Of a stretch of DNA of 20,460 nucleotides, positions 1 through 8,489 are shown in pieces. The notes beneath the pieces were generated by a model. It saw nothing but the letters and a program-made list of their open reading frames with translations, did not search any database and was not told where the DNA came from. Both the position numbers and the translations under genes were made by a program. Location of the stretch: positions 1 to 20,460 of the forward strand of contig CAWKGC010000004.1 in NCBI GenBank assembly GCA_963849005.1, in the 5' to 3' direction. The DNA comes from CAWKGC01 sp963849005 (GTDB lineage Bacteria > Pseudomonadota > Gammaproteobacteria > Burkholderiales > Usitatibacteraceae). Every line of letters begins with the position of its first letter. Within the stretch, counting starts at the first letter, position 1.

Positions 1-3
1 CCG

Positions 4-30
4 GAAGGGGGTTGTTTCTACTGCCCCTTC
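4..30 (-). other. Hairpin at the 3' end of the hydrolase gene
   Basis: A 7-bp perfect stem, GAAGGGG at 4-10 with CCCCTTC at 24-30, encloses a 13-nt loop. It overlaps the stop codon of the minus-strand hydrolase gene. It could be the stem of a transcription terminator, but any T-run would lie outside the window, so the role is not decided. Confidence 0.3.
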
Positions 31-1417
31 ATTCCCGCGCGCGTCCGCGGTAAACGATCGGGCCGTTGACGGTCACGCGCGGGTCCTTGCGCAATATCCA
101 ATCGACCAGCAGCGGAAAGTATCCATCGGAGAAGCGAATATCGATTCGCTCGCCGTCCTTCAGCTCGAACTCGGTAATACCGTGATCCGCCGTGGGAAAC
201 AGCACGACATCCAATTTTGGATGCGTGGATTGCAGGTCGCGCAGGATGCGAAGCGTATTGTGCGATGGCGCTGATGCGTCGCGGCCGGCGAGAGTCCATA
301 ACTGTGGCGCTTGATATGCGTGCAGCGCCGGCGCCGGATCGTGAGTCCACGATGTGCCGACATCGAACCAGGGGCCGAAGATGCGAATTGCCCAATTGGG
401 GGCGCGCAGAAACATTCCGCTGAACTCACCTTTGATTGTCGGGTACCACGGTTCGTCGCGATACTTGGCGCGCACTCTATCGAGTTCGTCAAAGCCACGG
501 GTGAAGCGAGACGCCATCACGCGCCCGGTGGCGTCGGTGATCTCGCGCGCCTTGGCGATCTCGTCCTCGCCGAAGCCGGCGGTGCGCAAGCCTTCGAACA
601 CCTCTTCACGATCTTCGCCGAGCGGACTTTCAGCCAGGCCATAGCCCACCACGGCGAAATCCGCATTGGCCTTGCCTGCGGCCAACGGAATGATCCAGCC
701 CGCCTGGCTGCCGCCCTGGAACCCGACTTCGCTCGCTTGTGTTCCGGCCAATTCACGCGCTTTGTTCATTGCGGCGGCGGCGTCGTCGGACAGCAACTGA
801 AAGTCCTGCGTGTATCGCCCCTCTGACTGGCCCGTGCCACGCTTGTCGAAAACGAATACGCCGATGCGATTCGCCGGCAACAAATATTGCAGCCGGTTGA
901 ACAATTTCCCGGAGTCGCGCTCGGAGCCGTGGATCAGCACGGCAACCGGAATCTTGCCGTCAGCTTTCGGCATGACGAGTCGTCCGGCGAGTTTCAGTCC
1001 GTGGCTCTCGAATTGCACGTCCTTTACGTCGAAGGTCCGCTTCTTGCCGGCAACCGCCGGCTTCGAATCCAGCGCAATGGATAGAGTATTGGCGTCGCAG
1101 GCGCCGAAAGTCACTCTTGCGCGAATCGGCGTTTCACCCATCCAGCCAGGCCCGGCGGAAAATCGCCGAGGCACCGGCTCTGTGGAGTCCTTTTCGGGAA
1201 GCAGGCGTCCGGTATCGCCGTCCATGAACACGAAACGCAACGACTGCGAGCCGCTTGATGGCGAAATGGCGAGAATGCGACCATCGTCAAGGTCATATGC
1301 GCCGTAGTGACAGGCCAGACGCGCATCCGGAATCGGCTCGCGAAAGGCAAACCAGTAAGCGGCCAGCGCAATCGCGCCCGACAACGCAATTGCAAGAGAG
1401 AGCCGGCGCAACGACAT
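29..1417 (-). CDS. Alpha/beta hydrolase, membrane-anchored or exported
   Basis: This 462-residue protein belongs to the alpha/beta hydrolase superfamily (serine hydrolases: esterases, dienelactone-hydrolase-like and acyl-peptidase-like enzymes). Residues about 6-25 form a hydrophobic segment behind two arginines, which looks like a signal peptide or signal anchor, so the enzyme probably acts in the periplasm. The core begins near residue 150 with the oxyanion-type motif LIHGS, followed by FDKRGTGQSEG. The probable nucleophile is Ser237 in GGSQAGW, a known variant of the nucleophile elbow. Asp in GRDAS and His412 in TADHGITEF complete a plausible triad. The start has GGAG seven bases upstream. 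It lies 30 bp downstream of dadA on the same strand and may share its transcript. The substrate cannot be told. Its base composition looks less GC-biased than the rest of the window (impression, not computed). Confidence 0.85.
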   Translation of the reverse strand: MSLRRLSLAIALSGAIALAAYWFAFREPIPDARLACHYGAYDLDDGRILAISPSSGSQSLRFVFMDGDTGRLLPEKDSTEPVPRRFSAGPGWMGETPIRARVTFGACDANTLSIALDSKPAVAGKKRTFDVKDVQFESHGLKLAGRLVMPKADGKIPVAVLIHGSERDSGKLFNRLQYLLPANRIGVFVFDKRGTGQSEGRYTQDFQLLSDDAAAAMNKARELAGTQASEVGFQGGSQAGWIIPLAAGKANADFAVVGYGLAESPLGEDREEVFEGLRTAGFGEDEIAKAREITDATGRVMASRFTRGFDELDRVRAKYRDEPWYPTIKGEFSGMFLRAPNWAIRIFGPWFDVGTSWTHDPAPALHAYQAPQLWTLAGRDASAPSHNTLRILRDLQSTHPKLDVVLFPTADHGITEFELKDGERIDIRFSDGYFPLLVDWILRKDPRVTVNGPIVYRGRARE

Positions 1418-1447
1418 GCGTGTCTCCAGTTTCTTGTCGGCGAATCG

Positions 1448-2716
1448 TCAGTTGAAGTTGCCCGGCCGGTAACGGTCAACGGTCAGCCCGGCCAGGCTGA
1501 TTTCCGGAGCGCGGCCCGAGACCAGGTCGGCCATGACGCGGCCGGTGCCCGCGGCCATCGTCCAGCCCAGCGTGCCGTGCCCGGTCGAGAGGTAGAGGTT
1601 GGAAAAGTGCGTGCCGCCGACGATCGGGGTTCCGTCTGGCGTCATGGGCCGCAAGCCGCACCAGAACTCGGCCCGCCCGACGTCTCCACCTCGCGGAAAC
1701 AGGTCGGTCACGACGTGATCCAGCGTCGCTCGGCGCGCCTCGCGCAGCTTGAGGCTGAAGCCGGAAAGCTCGGCCGTGCCGCCCACGCGGATGCGGTCGC
1801 CGAGGCGGGTCACGGCAACCTTGTGCGTCTCGTCCATGATCGTCGATTCCGGCGCAAAGCTCGCGTCCGTGATCGGCACCGTGATCGAGTAGCCCTTGAC
1901 CGGGTAGACGGGCAGATCGATTCCCAGGGGCCTGACGAGTTGCGGGGAGTAACTGCCGAGCGCCACGAGGTAGCAGTCGGCGGTGAGCGTGCCGGCGCTG
2001 GTGCGAACTCCCGTGACCGAGCCCCCGGAAAATGAAATTGCCTCGATCGTTGTGTCGAAGCGGAACTCGGCGCCGATCTTCCCGGCCATCGCGGCCAGCT
2101 CCTGCGTGAACTTGAAGCAGTCGCCGGTCTCGTCGCCGGGCAGGCGCAAGGCCCCGACGAACTTCTCCTTCACCAGCGCCAGCGCCGGCTCGTACTTGCA
2201 GTAGCCGTCGCGGTCGAGCACCTCGAAGGCGACCTTGTACTCCTTGAGGATATCGACGTCCTTGCCGATGCCGTCCAGCTGCTTCTGCGTGCGGAACAGC
2301 TGCAGCGTGCCCTGCGCCCGCTCGTCGTACGCGATGCCGGTTTCGGCGCGCAATTCGACCATGCAGTCGCGGCTGTATTCGGCAAGCCGGACCATGCGGC
2401 CCTTGTTGATGCGATAGCGCGCCTCGGTACAGTTGCGCAGCATCATCGCGCCCCAGCGCCACATTGCCACGTCGAGCATCGGCCATATCACCAGCGGGCT
2501 GTGGTGCATCAGCATCCACTTGATCGCTTTCACCGGGACGCCCGGGCCCGCCCATGGCGCCGAGTAGCCGGGAGAGACTTCGCCGGCGTTCGCGTAGCTC
2601 GTTTCCAGTGCCGGGCCCGGCTGCCGGTCGACGACGGTGACCTCGTGCCCTGCGCGGGCGAGGTAGTACGCCGCGGTCGTGCCGATGACGCCACTGCCCA
2701 GGATCAGTACTTTCAT
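1448..2716 (-). CDS. dadA: D-amino acid dehydrogenase, small subunit
   Basis: DadA is an FAD-dependent, membrane-associated enzyme that oxidatively deaminates D-amino acids (classically D-alanine in L-alanine catabolism) and passes electrons to the respiratory chain. The 422 residues compare with about 430 in the family. The N-terminus MKVLILGSGVIGTTAAYYLA is the dinucleotide-binding GxGxxG fold at the very start of the protein, which fixes the start codon. The C-terminal flavin motif GTLGWTMAAGTGRVMADL is also present. Other family hallmarks are the segment ETSYANAGEVSPGYSAPWA near residue 40 and GLRPMTPDGTPIVGGT near residue 350. No strong Shine-Dalgarno sequence is visible. The usual partner alanine racemase (dadX) is not next to it; an alpha/beta hydrolase follows instead. 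It diverges from the FabH-like gene, with 165 bp between the two starts. Confidence 0.93.
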   Translation of the reverse strand: MKVLILGSGVIGTTAAYYLARAGHEVTVVDRQPGPALETSYANAGEVSPGYSAPWAGPGVPVKAIKWMLMHHSPLVIWPMLDVAMWRWGAMMLRNCTEARYRINKGRMVRLAEYSRDCMVELRAETGIAYDERAQGTLQLFRTQKQLDGIGKDVDILKEYKVAFEVLDRDGYCKYEPALALVKEKFVGALRLPGDETGDCFKFTQELAAMAGKIGAEFRFDTTIEAISFSGGSVTGVRTSAGTLTADCYLVALGSYSPQLVRPLGIDLPVYPVKGYSITVPITDASFAPESTIMDETHKVAVTRLGDRIRVGGTAELSGFSLKLREARRATLDHVVTDLFPRGGDVGRAEFWCGLRPMTPDGTPIVGGTHFSNLYLSTGHGTLGWTMAAGTGRVMADLVSGRAPEISLAGLTVDRYRPGNFN

Positions 2717-2786
2717 CGCTTGCGCCCGGCCGGGAAACTCGAAGCGCAGATAGTAGGTCCAGGGATAAGCAAAGAAAAGGCAATTC

Positions 2787-2814
2787 TTGGCTGCCAGCCC
2801 CGCTCAAGTATCAT
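2787..2814 (+). promoter_or_regulatory. Sigma-70-type promoter for the FabH-like gene
   Basis: TTGGCT at 2787-2792 and TATCAT at 2809-2814 are separated by 16 bp, giving a plausible -35/-10 pair (4/6 and 5/6 matches). It sits in the divergent region between dadA and the ketoacyl synthase, about 70 bp upstream of the synthase start. Inferred from consensus only. Confidence 0.45.
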
Positions 2815-2881
2815 TCAAGAAGCCCGCGTTGGAGCCACCCTGCCGCCATTGCCGGCGGACTTCCCGCTCCGAGGAGCAATC

Positions 2882-3931
2882 GTGAACCAACCCGTATTGA
2901 TCGTCCGAACCGCCAGCACGCTGCCCGACGCGGTGGTCTCCAATCGCGAGATCGGCGAGCGCCTGGTCGCCGATGTCGAGCTTGACGACGAGGCCGCCGA
3001 GGCCATCGTCGCCAAGGTCCGTGAGCGCTCCGAGCTGATCGAGAAGAAGACCGGGCTCAGGGCGAGGCGCTTCTTCGACCCGGGCGAATCCCCGGTCACG
3101 GTCGGCCTCGAGCTTCTCGAGCGCCTGATGGCCGGCGACGCATGGTCTGGCCTCGACGCGCTGATCGTCTCGTCGTCGAGCACCCACGGATTCCCGGGCC
3201 TGTCGCAACAGATCGTCGCCGCGGCACGCGCCCGGCACGCGGACCTGGGCGCGCCGTTCGTCCTCGACATCGGCAGCAATGCCTGCACGGGATTCATGTA
3301 CGGGGTCGCGATCGGCGCGAGCACGCTCCAGGCAATGGGCTTTCGCCGCGTCGCCTGCCTCGCTATCGAATTCTCTTCGCGCTGCATTCCCTACGATCCG
3401 CTGCGCTTCGGCACCAGCACGCTTTTCGGGGACGCCGCGGCAGGCGTGCTGCTCGGCGGCGAGGGCCCGTTCGTTGCCACGATCCGCTCGATGCGCGCGA
3501 GCTCGATGATCGATGCCGATACGATCGGGCTGATCAAGGGCGGCGGCCTGCAGGCGGGCAACCTCAATCTCGACGTGCCGGAGCCGGGCCGCTGGTACAT
3601 GGCGGGCCCGCCGGTCGCAGTCGGCGCGACACGCATCCTCATCGACGAGATCCGGCGCTACCAGGCCGCGGGCGCGCGCATCGACTGGCTGATACCGCAC
3701 CAGGCCAACCTGACGCGCATCCTCATCCCCGCCTGCGAAAAGACCGGCATCGACCCGTCGCGGCTGTGCGCATCGTTCGCCGACACCGGCAACACGTCGA
3801 GCGCGAGCATTCCCCTGCTGCTCGACCAGCTGGTCCGCGGCGGCCGTGCGCGGCCGGGCGAGTTCGCGCTGCTGGTCGGCTTCGGGTCCAGCTATACGAT
3901 CGGCTCCGCCTTGCTCGAATTTGCGGCGTGA
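2882..3931 (+). CDS. 3-oxoacyl-ACP synthase III family protein (FabH-like)
   Basis: A thiolase-fold ketosynthase of the KAS III type, which condenses an acyl-CoA or acyl-ACP starter with a malonyl unit or another acyl chain. The GTG at 2882 is chosen as start because GAGGAG lies just upstream and VNQPVLIVRTASTLPD is the usual beginning of such enzymes; the frame stays open upstream to about 2501 but those residues do not look like this family. It encodes 349 residues. The catalytic triad is complete: Cys135 in NACTGF, His273 in IPHQAN and Asn304 in DTGNTSSASIP. GFGSSYTIGSALLEF is the typical C-terminal end. It is longer than housekeeping FabH (about 317-330) by an N-terminal helical stretch at residues about 30-55. 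No other fab, acyl carrier or polyketide gene is nearby, so it may be a specialised paralogue rather than the main FabH. The substrate is not predictable. Confidence 0.88.
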   Translation: MNQPVLIVRTASTLPDAVVSNREIGERLVADVELDDEAAEAIVAKVRERSELIEKKTGLRARRFFDPGESPVTVGLELLERLMAGDAWSGLDALIVSSSSTHGFPGLSQQIVAAARARHADLGAPFVLDIGSNACTGFMYGVAIGASTLQAMGFRRVACLAIEFSSRCIPYDPLRFGTSTLFGDAAAGVLLGGEGPFVATIRSMRASSMIDADTIGLIKGGGLQAGNLNLDVPEPGRWYMAGPPVAVGATRILIDEIRRYQAAGARIDWLIPHQANLTRILIPACEKTGIDPSRLCASFADTGNTSSASIPLLLDQLVRGGRARPGEFALLVGFGSSYTIGSALLEFAA

Positions 3932-3981
3932 CGACGGGCAGGAACGGCCCGGGGGCGCCCGGCCCTGTCGCGCAGACCCGC

Positions 3982-3987
3982 TATAAT
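3982..3987 (+). promoter_or_regulatory. -10 element upstream of the NHL-like gene
   Basis: A perfect TATAAT lies 45 bp upstream of the GTG start at 4033, in the 101-bp gap after the ketosynthase. No good -35 hexamer is seen at 16-18 bp. It is followed by TTGGC, like several other -10 elements in this window. Confidence 0.45.
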
Positions 3988-4032
3988 TTGGCTTCGTGTC
4001 GTTCAACTGCCCATCCGTGAAGGGACCAAATC

Positions 4033-5019
4033 GTGTGGTGGATCAGCTATCGAGGTGAAGGCAAGGCGGGCGTCGAGAACATCGGCGTCTTCGAGGACGA
4101 CGGGACGCCCCGCAAGAAGCATCCGCTGCTCCTCGACCCGTCGCCCAAGGCGCACCCGCTGCACATTGCGCGCGGCTTCGCGCGGGTGGGAGACGACCTC
4201 TACATCGCCAATGCCTGGCGCAAGGACAGCCATGTCGCCCGCTACCGCCGCCATGGCGACACCTTCCACTTCGCCGAAGTGCTGGTGACAACGAAGGATA
4301 TCGCGGCGATGGTCCACCCCTTCGACGTGGAGCTCGGCGACGACGGCCGCCTCTATGCCTCGTGCCAGGACAGCAACACCGTCGTCGCCATCCTGCCGAA
4401 GACGCGCAAGCCGGCGCCGGTGGCCCCGCACCTGCGCAAGAATTTCCCCGACGGAAACTTCCTCCCCGGCACGATCGTTGCCTCCAGCCAGGGCGGGCTC
4501 CCTGAAGCAGGCGACCCCCCGCCGCGGGACGTGCCGTCCCCGCAGGGCCTCGAGGTGGTGCTCGACGTGCACGGCAAGCCCCGCCATTCGGTGCGCGGAA
4601 TCATCGTGAACCGGGGGCATCTCTACGTAGCCGACGAGGCGGGAAACGCCGTCAAGATCTTCGACGTGAAGACAGGGCAACTCGTGGCGCGGATCAAGGG
4701 GAAGAAGCTCGCGAAGCCCGTGCACCTCATCCTGCACGACGAGACGATCTACATCGGCGCGGCCGGCACCGGCAGCATCCTCGCCTACGACATCCCGAAG
4801 AAGCCTCCGCGCGGAAAGCTCAAGGCGCGCACGGTCATCGACGCGAAACTCAAGGCGCCTTCCGGCTTCGCGATCGGCCCGGACGGCGACCTCTACGTCG
4901 CGGAAAGGTTCGACCAACGGGTGCGGCGTTTCTCCCTCAAGGGCAAGAGCAAGGGCACGTTCATCGAAGGGCTTCCGGACATGCCGGAATTCCTGGTGCA
5001 CATGCCGGACCTGGCCTGA
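4033..5019 (+). CDS. NHL-repeat / beta-propeller-like protein
   Basis: A 328-residue protein with repeated short beta-strand motifs of the six-bladed propeller class (NHL, SMP-30/gluconolactonase-like): DDLYIANAW, DGRLYASCQDSNTVVAI, RGHLYVADEAGNAVKIFD, DETIYIGAAGTGSILAYD and DGDLYVAERFDQRVRRFS. Each has the pattern [loop]-x-L-Y-V-A-x-x-x-x-x-x-V-x-x-F. There is no signal peptide, since it begins MWWISYRGEGKAG, so it looks cytoplasmic. The start is a GTG with AGGGA about nine bases upstream. No catalytic residues can be assigned. Propellers of this kind are often binding scaffolds or lactonases; which applies here is unknown. The channel-like gene follows after 37 bp on the same strand and may be co-transcribed. 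Confidence 0.72.
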   Translation: MWWISYRGEGKAGVENIGVFEDDGTPRKKHPLLLDPSPKAHPLHIARGFARVGDDLYIANAWRKDSHVARYRRHGDTFHFAEVLVTTKDIAAMVHPFDVELGDDGRLYASCQDSNTVVAILPKTRKPAPVAPHLRKNFPDGNFLPGTIVASSQGGLPEAGDPPPRDVPSPQGLEVVLDVHGKPRHSVRGIIVNRGHLYVADEAGNAVKIFDVKTGQLVARIKGKKLAKPVHLILHDETIYIGAAGTGSILAYDIPKKPPRGKLKARTVIDAKLKAPSGFAIGPDGDLYVAERFDQRVRRFSLKGKSKGTFIEGLPDMPEFLVHMPDLA

Positions 5020-5056
5020 GGCAACCTGGGCGGGGCGGGTTCGGGCAGGAGCCGTG

Positions 5057-5569
5057 ATGGAACTCTATGAGATCAAGTTGCACGAGATATTGTGGGGCGG
5101 CCTGCTGGTGGCGCTCACCATGGCGATCCACGGCACCGGCATGTTCGCGATCCTGGGAATCGCCGATTCGCTGAAGGAGCGCTTTGCGCCCGTGGAGTCC
5201 TTCCTGGGCGGCCTCGGGATCGTGATCCTTGCCAGCGTCATGATCGTCATGGTCAACATCGTCGAGGTGATGATGTGGACGGTGTTCTTCGTCCTGGTGG
5301 GCGCTCAGCCCGGCCACAGCACCGGGTTCTACAACGCCCTGCTGAATTACGCGACGCTCCAGGCCGGCTACCTGCCGAGGCACTGGCAATTGCTCGAACC
5401 GCTGCTCGGCATGGCGGGCCTGCTTACCGTCGCCTGGTCGACCGGCATCCTGTACATGCTCGCGCAGGACTTCCAGGACACCCAGCTGCGCAAACGCAAG
5501 CGCGAGCAGCATGGCAAGACGGCCGGGAAGCAGGAGGGCGTCGCGTCCGTGGAGAAAGACAGCGGTTGA
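5057..5569 (+). CDS. Small channel-like membrane protein with degenerate selectivity filter
   Basis: A 170-residue integral membrane protein with three hydrophobic segments (about residues 12-35, 47-78 and 112-138) and a charged cytoplasmic tail (DFQDTQLRKRKREQHGK onward). The layout outer helix, FYNALLNYATLQAGYLPRHW, then LLEPLLGMAGLLTVAWSTGILY matches the bacterial two-helix ion-channel family (Ion_trans_2), in which the middle motif normally reads YFSxVTxTTLGYGD followed by W-R-L-L and a second helix with GWSTALLF. Here TTLGYGD is replaced by ATLQAGYL, so the potassium filter GYGD is missing. AGGAG lies five bases before the ATG at 5057, which favours this over GTG at 5054. It may be a non-selective or non-conducting relative. 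The homology is recognised by eye and not by search. Confidence 0.68.
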   Translation: MELYEIKLHEILWGGLLVALTMAIHGTGMFAILGIADSLKERFAPVESFLGGLGIVILASVMIVMVNIVEVMMWTVFFVLVGAQPGHSTGFYNALLNYATLQAGYLPRHWQLLEPLLGMAGLLTVAWSTGILYMLAQDFQDTQLRKRKREQHGKTAGKQEGVASVEKDSG

Positions 5570-5609
5570 CCCCGGGCGGTGCGATGACCGGGCGAGGCAG
5601 GCGTTTTGC

Positions 5610-5627
5610 CTGTAACGTATCTGTCAC
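5610..5627 (+). promoter_or_regulatory. Pho box (PhoB binding site) upstream of phoB
   Basis: CTGTAACGTATCTGTCAC consists of two 7-bp CTGTNAN half-sites, CTGTAAC and CTGTCAC, separated by four bases (GTAT). This is the arrangement of the classical Pho box. A -10-like TAACAT at 5638-5643 begins ten bases after its end, the spacing seen in PhoB-activated promoters where the box replaces the -35. It lies 49 bp before the phoB start, so phoB is probably autoregulated under phosphate limitation. Confidence 0.8.
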
Positions 5628-5676
5628 ACCGCCCCCGTAACATCGCGGTTTCCAGGGGAAATCGATACCCGCTGCC

Positions 5677-6363
<687 letters not shown>

Positions 6364-6429
6364 GGGCGCAGCCCGCCCCTCCCGGGCGTGAGATAATTTC
6401 ACCACCCCCTCCCTCCCCGGAACGCCAAC

Positions 6430-7775
6430 GTGCGTGACTGGCTCGGCCGCGTCATCCAGATCGTCCTGTTGGCAGGATTTCCGTCCTTGCTGGCGGGGTT
6501 CGCATGGAACGCCGCCGCCGGCTTCGCGTTGTTCGGCGCGATCGTGCTGTTGCTGCTGGCCACCCAGTTCCGCTACCAGTCCGCGCTCATGCGCTGGCTT
6601 GCGCACCCCGACCTCGAGCACGTCCCGGAAGCCTCCGGCACCTGGGAGGACGTGTTCTCCAAGCTCTACCGCATGGTCAAGCGCGAGAAGCAGCAGCAAC
6701 AGGGGCTCACGAATGCGCTGCTGCGCTTCCGCGAGGCCGGCGAGGCGATGCCCGACGGCGTCACCGTGCTCGACGAGGACGACCACATCGAGTGGCTAAT
6801 CCCATGTCGGAGGCGCATTTCGGCATCACCCTCAAGCACGACCGCCGGCAATCGATCACCAACCTGCTGCGCCAGCCCAGCTTCGTCGAGTACATCGCCG
6901 CGCAGAACTACGGCGAGCCGCTGACCCTCAAGGTCTCGAGCGAGCCCGAGCGCGTGCTCTCGATCCAGCTGGTGCCCTACGGCGACAAGCAGAAGCTCCT
7001 GCTTTCGCGCGACATCACGCGCTGGGAGAGGATCGAGACCATGCGCCGCGACTTCATCGCCAACGTCTCGCACGAGCTGCGCACGCCGCTCACCGTGATG
7101 AAGGGCTTCGTCGAGACGCTGATCGACAATCCCGCCTCGGAGCCGAAGCTGGTGGCCCGCTCGCTCGAACTGATGCAGGAGCAGGCCGACCGCATGCAGC
7201 GCCTCGTGGAAGACCTGCTCATGCTTTCGCGCCTGGAGGACACCCGCAACCCGCTGCGTGAGGACCGGATCGACGTCCCCGCGCTGGTGCAGTCGCTGCT
7301 GGTCGATGCCGAGCACCTGAACCACGGCGAGCACCGGCTGTCGTCCACGGTCGCCGATGCGCACCTGTTCGGCAGCCGCGAGGAACTGCGCGGCGCCTTC
7401 TCCAACCTGGTCTCGAACGCAATCCGCTACACGCCGGCAGGAGGCGACGTGCACATCTGCTGGGAAGTAGTCGATGGCCAGCCGGCGTTCCGCGTGAAGG
7501 ACAACGGCGAAGGCATCGCGCCCGAGCACATCCCGCGGCTGACCGAACGCTTCTACCGCGTCGACCGCAGCCGCTCGCGCGCCACCGGCGGCACGGGGCT
7601 GGGGCTGGCGATCGTCAAGCACGTTGTGCATCGCCACCAGGCGAAGCTCGAGATCGAGAGCGAGCCCGGCAGCGGCAGCACCTTCTCCGTGGTTTTCCCC
7701 GCGACAAGGCTGGCGCCAGCCGAGCGTCCCGCCGCCGCGGCCGCGAAAAAACAGGGCGACGCGCAGCCCGCCTGA
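6430..7775 (+). pseudogene. phoR: Phosphate regulon sensor kinase PhoR, split by an apparent one-base frameshift
   Basis: PhoR senses phosphate status and phosphorylates PhoB. The first part starts at GTG 6430 and encodes two membrane helices (residues about 8-45) and the linker with the start of the PAS domain, REAGEAMPDGVTVLDEDDHIEW. At 6796-6797 the frame breaks. Inserting one base restores the family text: EW-x-NP followed by MSEAHFGITLKHDRRQ in the next frame. That frame runs to 7775 with the H-box VSHELRTPLTVMKGF (His codon 7071-7073), the N-box NLVSNAIRYTP, DNGEGI, and GGTGLGLAIVKHVV. Both halves lack other damage, so a sequencing or assembly deletion, or a very recent mutation, is more likely than decay. 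If real, the upstream frame would end at 6924 as a 164-residue truncated product, and a second start is possible at ATG 6804. A -10-like GATAAT lies at 6392-6397. Confidence 0.85.
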
Positions 7776-7808
7776 GCCCGCGAAAGCGCGCCCTGCAGTC
7801 AGGTGGGC

Positions 7809-7814
7809 TAGAAT
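7809..7814 (+). promoter_or_regulatory. -10 element abutting the EIIA start codon
   Basis: TAGAAT (5/6 match to TATAAT) ends seven bases before the ATG at 7821. Transcription from it would start at or within a base or two of the start codon and so give a leaderless messenger RNA. No Shine-Dalgarno sequence is visible before that ATG, which agrees. No clear -35 is seen. Confidence 0.4.
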
Positions 7815-7820
7815 TTGCCC

Positions 7821-8213
7821 ATGGTCGGCATCCTCATCGTTTCCCACGGCGCGTTCGGCGAAAGCCTGATCCACTGCGCGAGCCACGTGCTCGGCAAGCG
7901 TCCCCTTTACGTGCGCCAGCTCGGCGTCACCGTGCACGACGACCCCGACGAGATCCTGCCGGTGGCCGAGGACCTGATCCGCTTCCTTGACCAGGGCCAG
8001 GGCGTGCTGGTGTTCACCGATATCTTCGGCGCCACGCCGGCCAACATCGCCAACCGCCTGCTCGTCCCCGGCAAGGTGGAGGGCATCTCGGGCGTCAACC
8101 TGCCGATGCTGATCCGCGCGCTCACCTATCGCGGCGAAGCGCTCGAGACCGTGCTCCAGAAAGCGCTCTCTGGGGGCACCGAAGGCGTGATGCGCATGCC
8201 GGCCAGGGCCTGA
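7821..8213 (+). CDS. PTS system mannose/fructose-type EIIA component
   Basis: A 130-residue soluble EIIA domain of the mannose family. It takes phosphate from HPr on the N-terminal histidine; His9 in VGILIVSHGAFGESL is that residue. FTDIFGATPANIANRL near residue 72 is the conserved substrate-binding loop of the family, and GVNLPMLIRALTYR follows. Single-domain EIIA proteins next to HPr and EI are typical of Betaproteobacteria, where no sugar permease is encoded and the relay is thought to serve regulation; the permease is also absent here. The ATG at 7821 gives the normal N-terminus; an in-frame TTG six bases earlier is less likely. It is followed after six bases by HPr. Confidence 0.93.
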   Translation: MVGILIVSHGAFGESLIHCASHVLGKRPLYVRQLGVTVHDDPDEILPVAEDLIRFLDQGQGVLVFTDIFGATPANIANRLLVPGKVEGISGVNLPMLIRALTYRGEALETVLQKALSGGTEGVMRMPARA

Positions 8214-8219
8214 CGAGCG

Positions 8220-8489
8220 ATGCAGAAGCAGACCGTGACCATCTCCAACAAGCTCGGCCTCCACGCCCGCGCGTCCGCCAAGCTCACCCAGGCCGCCTCG
8301 AAGTTCCAGTGCGGCGTCTTCCTTTCCCGCAATGGGCGCCGCGTCAACGCCAAGAGCATCATGGGCGTGATGATGCTCGCCGCGGCCAAGGGCGGAACGG
8401 TGGACATCGAGACCGACGGCGGCGACGAGGAGGCCGCCATGGCGGCGATCGTCGCGCTCATCAACGACAAGTTCGGGGAAGGGGAATGA
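8220..8489 (+). CDS. ptsH: Phosphocarrier protein HPr
   Basis: HPr carries phosphate between EI and EIIA. At 89 residues it has the usual size. The EI-dependent site is His15 in NKLGLHARASAKL and the regulatory site is Ser46 in NAKSIMGVMML, both at the canonical positions. A conserved Ser46 fits organisms with HPr kinase/phosphorylase, although hprK is not in this window. Its start codon follows the EIIA stop by six bases and its stop overlaps the EI start, so the three are clearly one operon. Confidence 0.96.
   Translation: MQKQTVTISNKLGLHARASAKLTQAASKFQCGVFLSRNGRRVNAKSIMGVMMLAAAKGGTVDIETDGGDEEAAMAAIVALINDKFGEGE

Noticed and set aside
2501..2881. N-terminal extension of the FabH-like frame
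   Set aside because: The extension lies over the dadA gene on the other strand and reads as Arg-rich shadow; GTG 2882 has a good Shine-Dalgarno sequence and gives the family N-terminus.
6666..8264. A 532-codon minus-strand open frame across phoR and EIIA
   Set aside because: Low-complexity shadow of well-recognised genes on the plus strand; no motif and no ribosome binding site.
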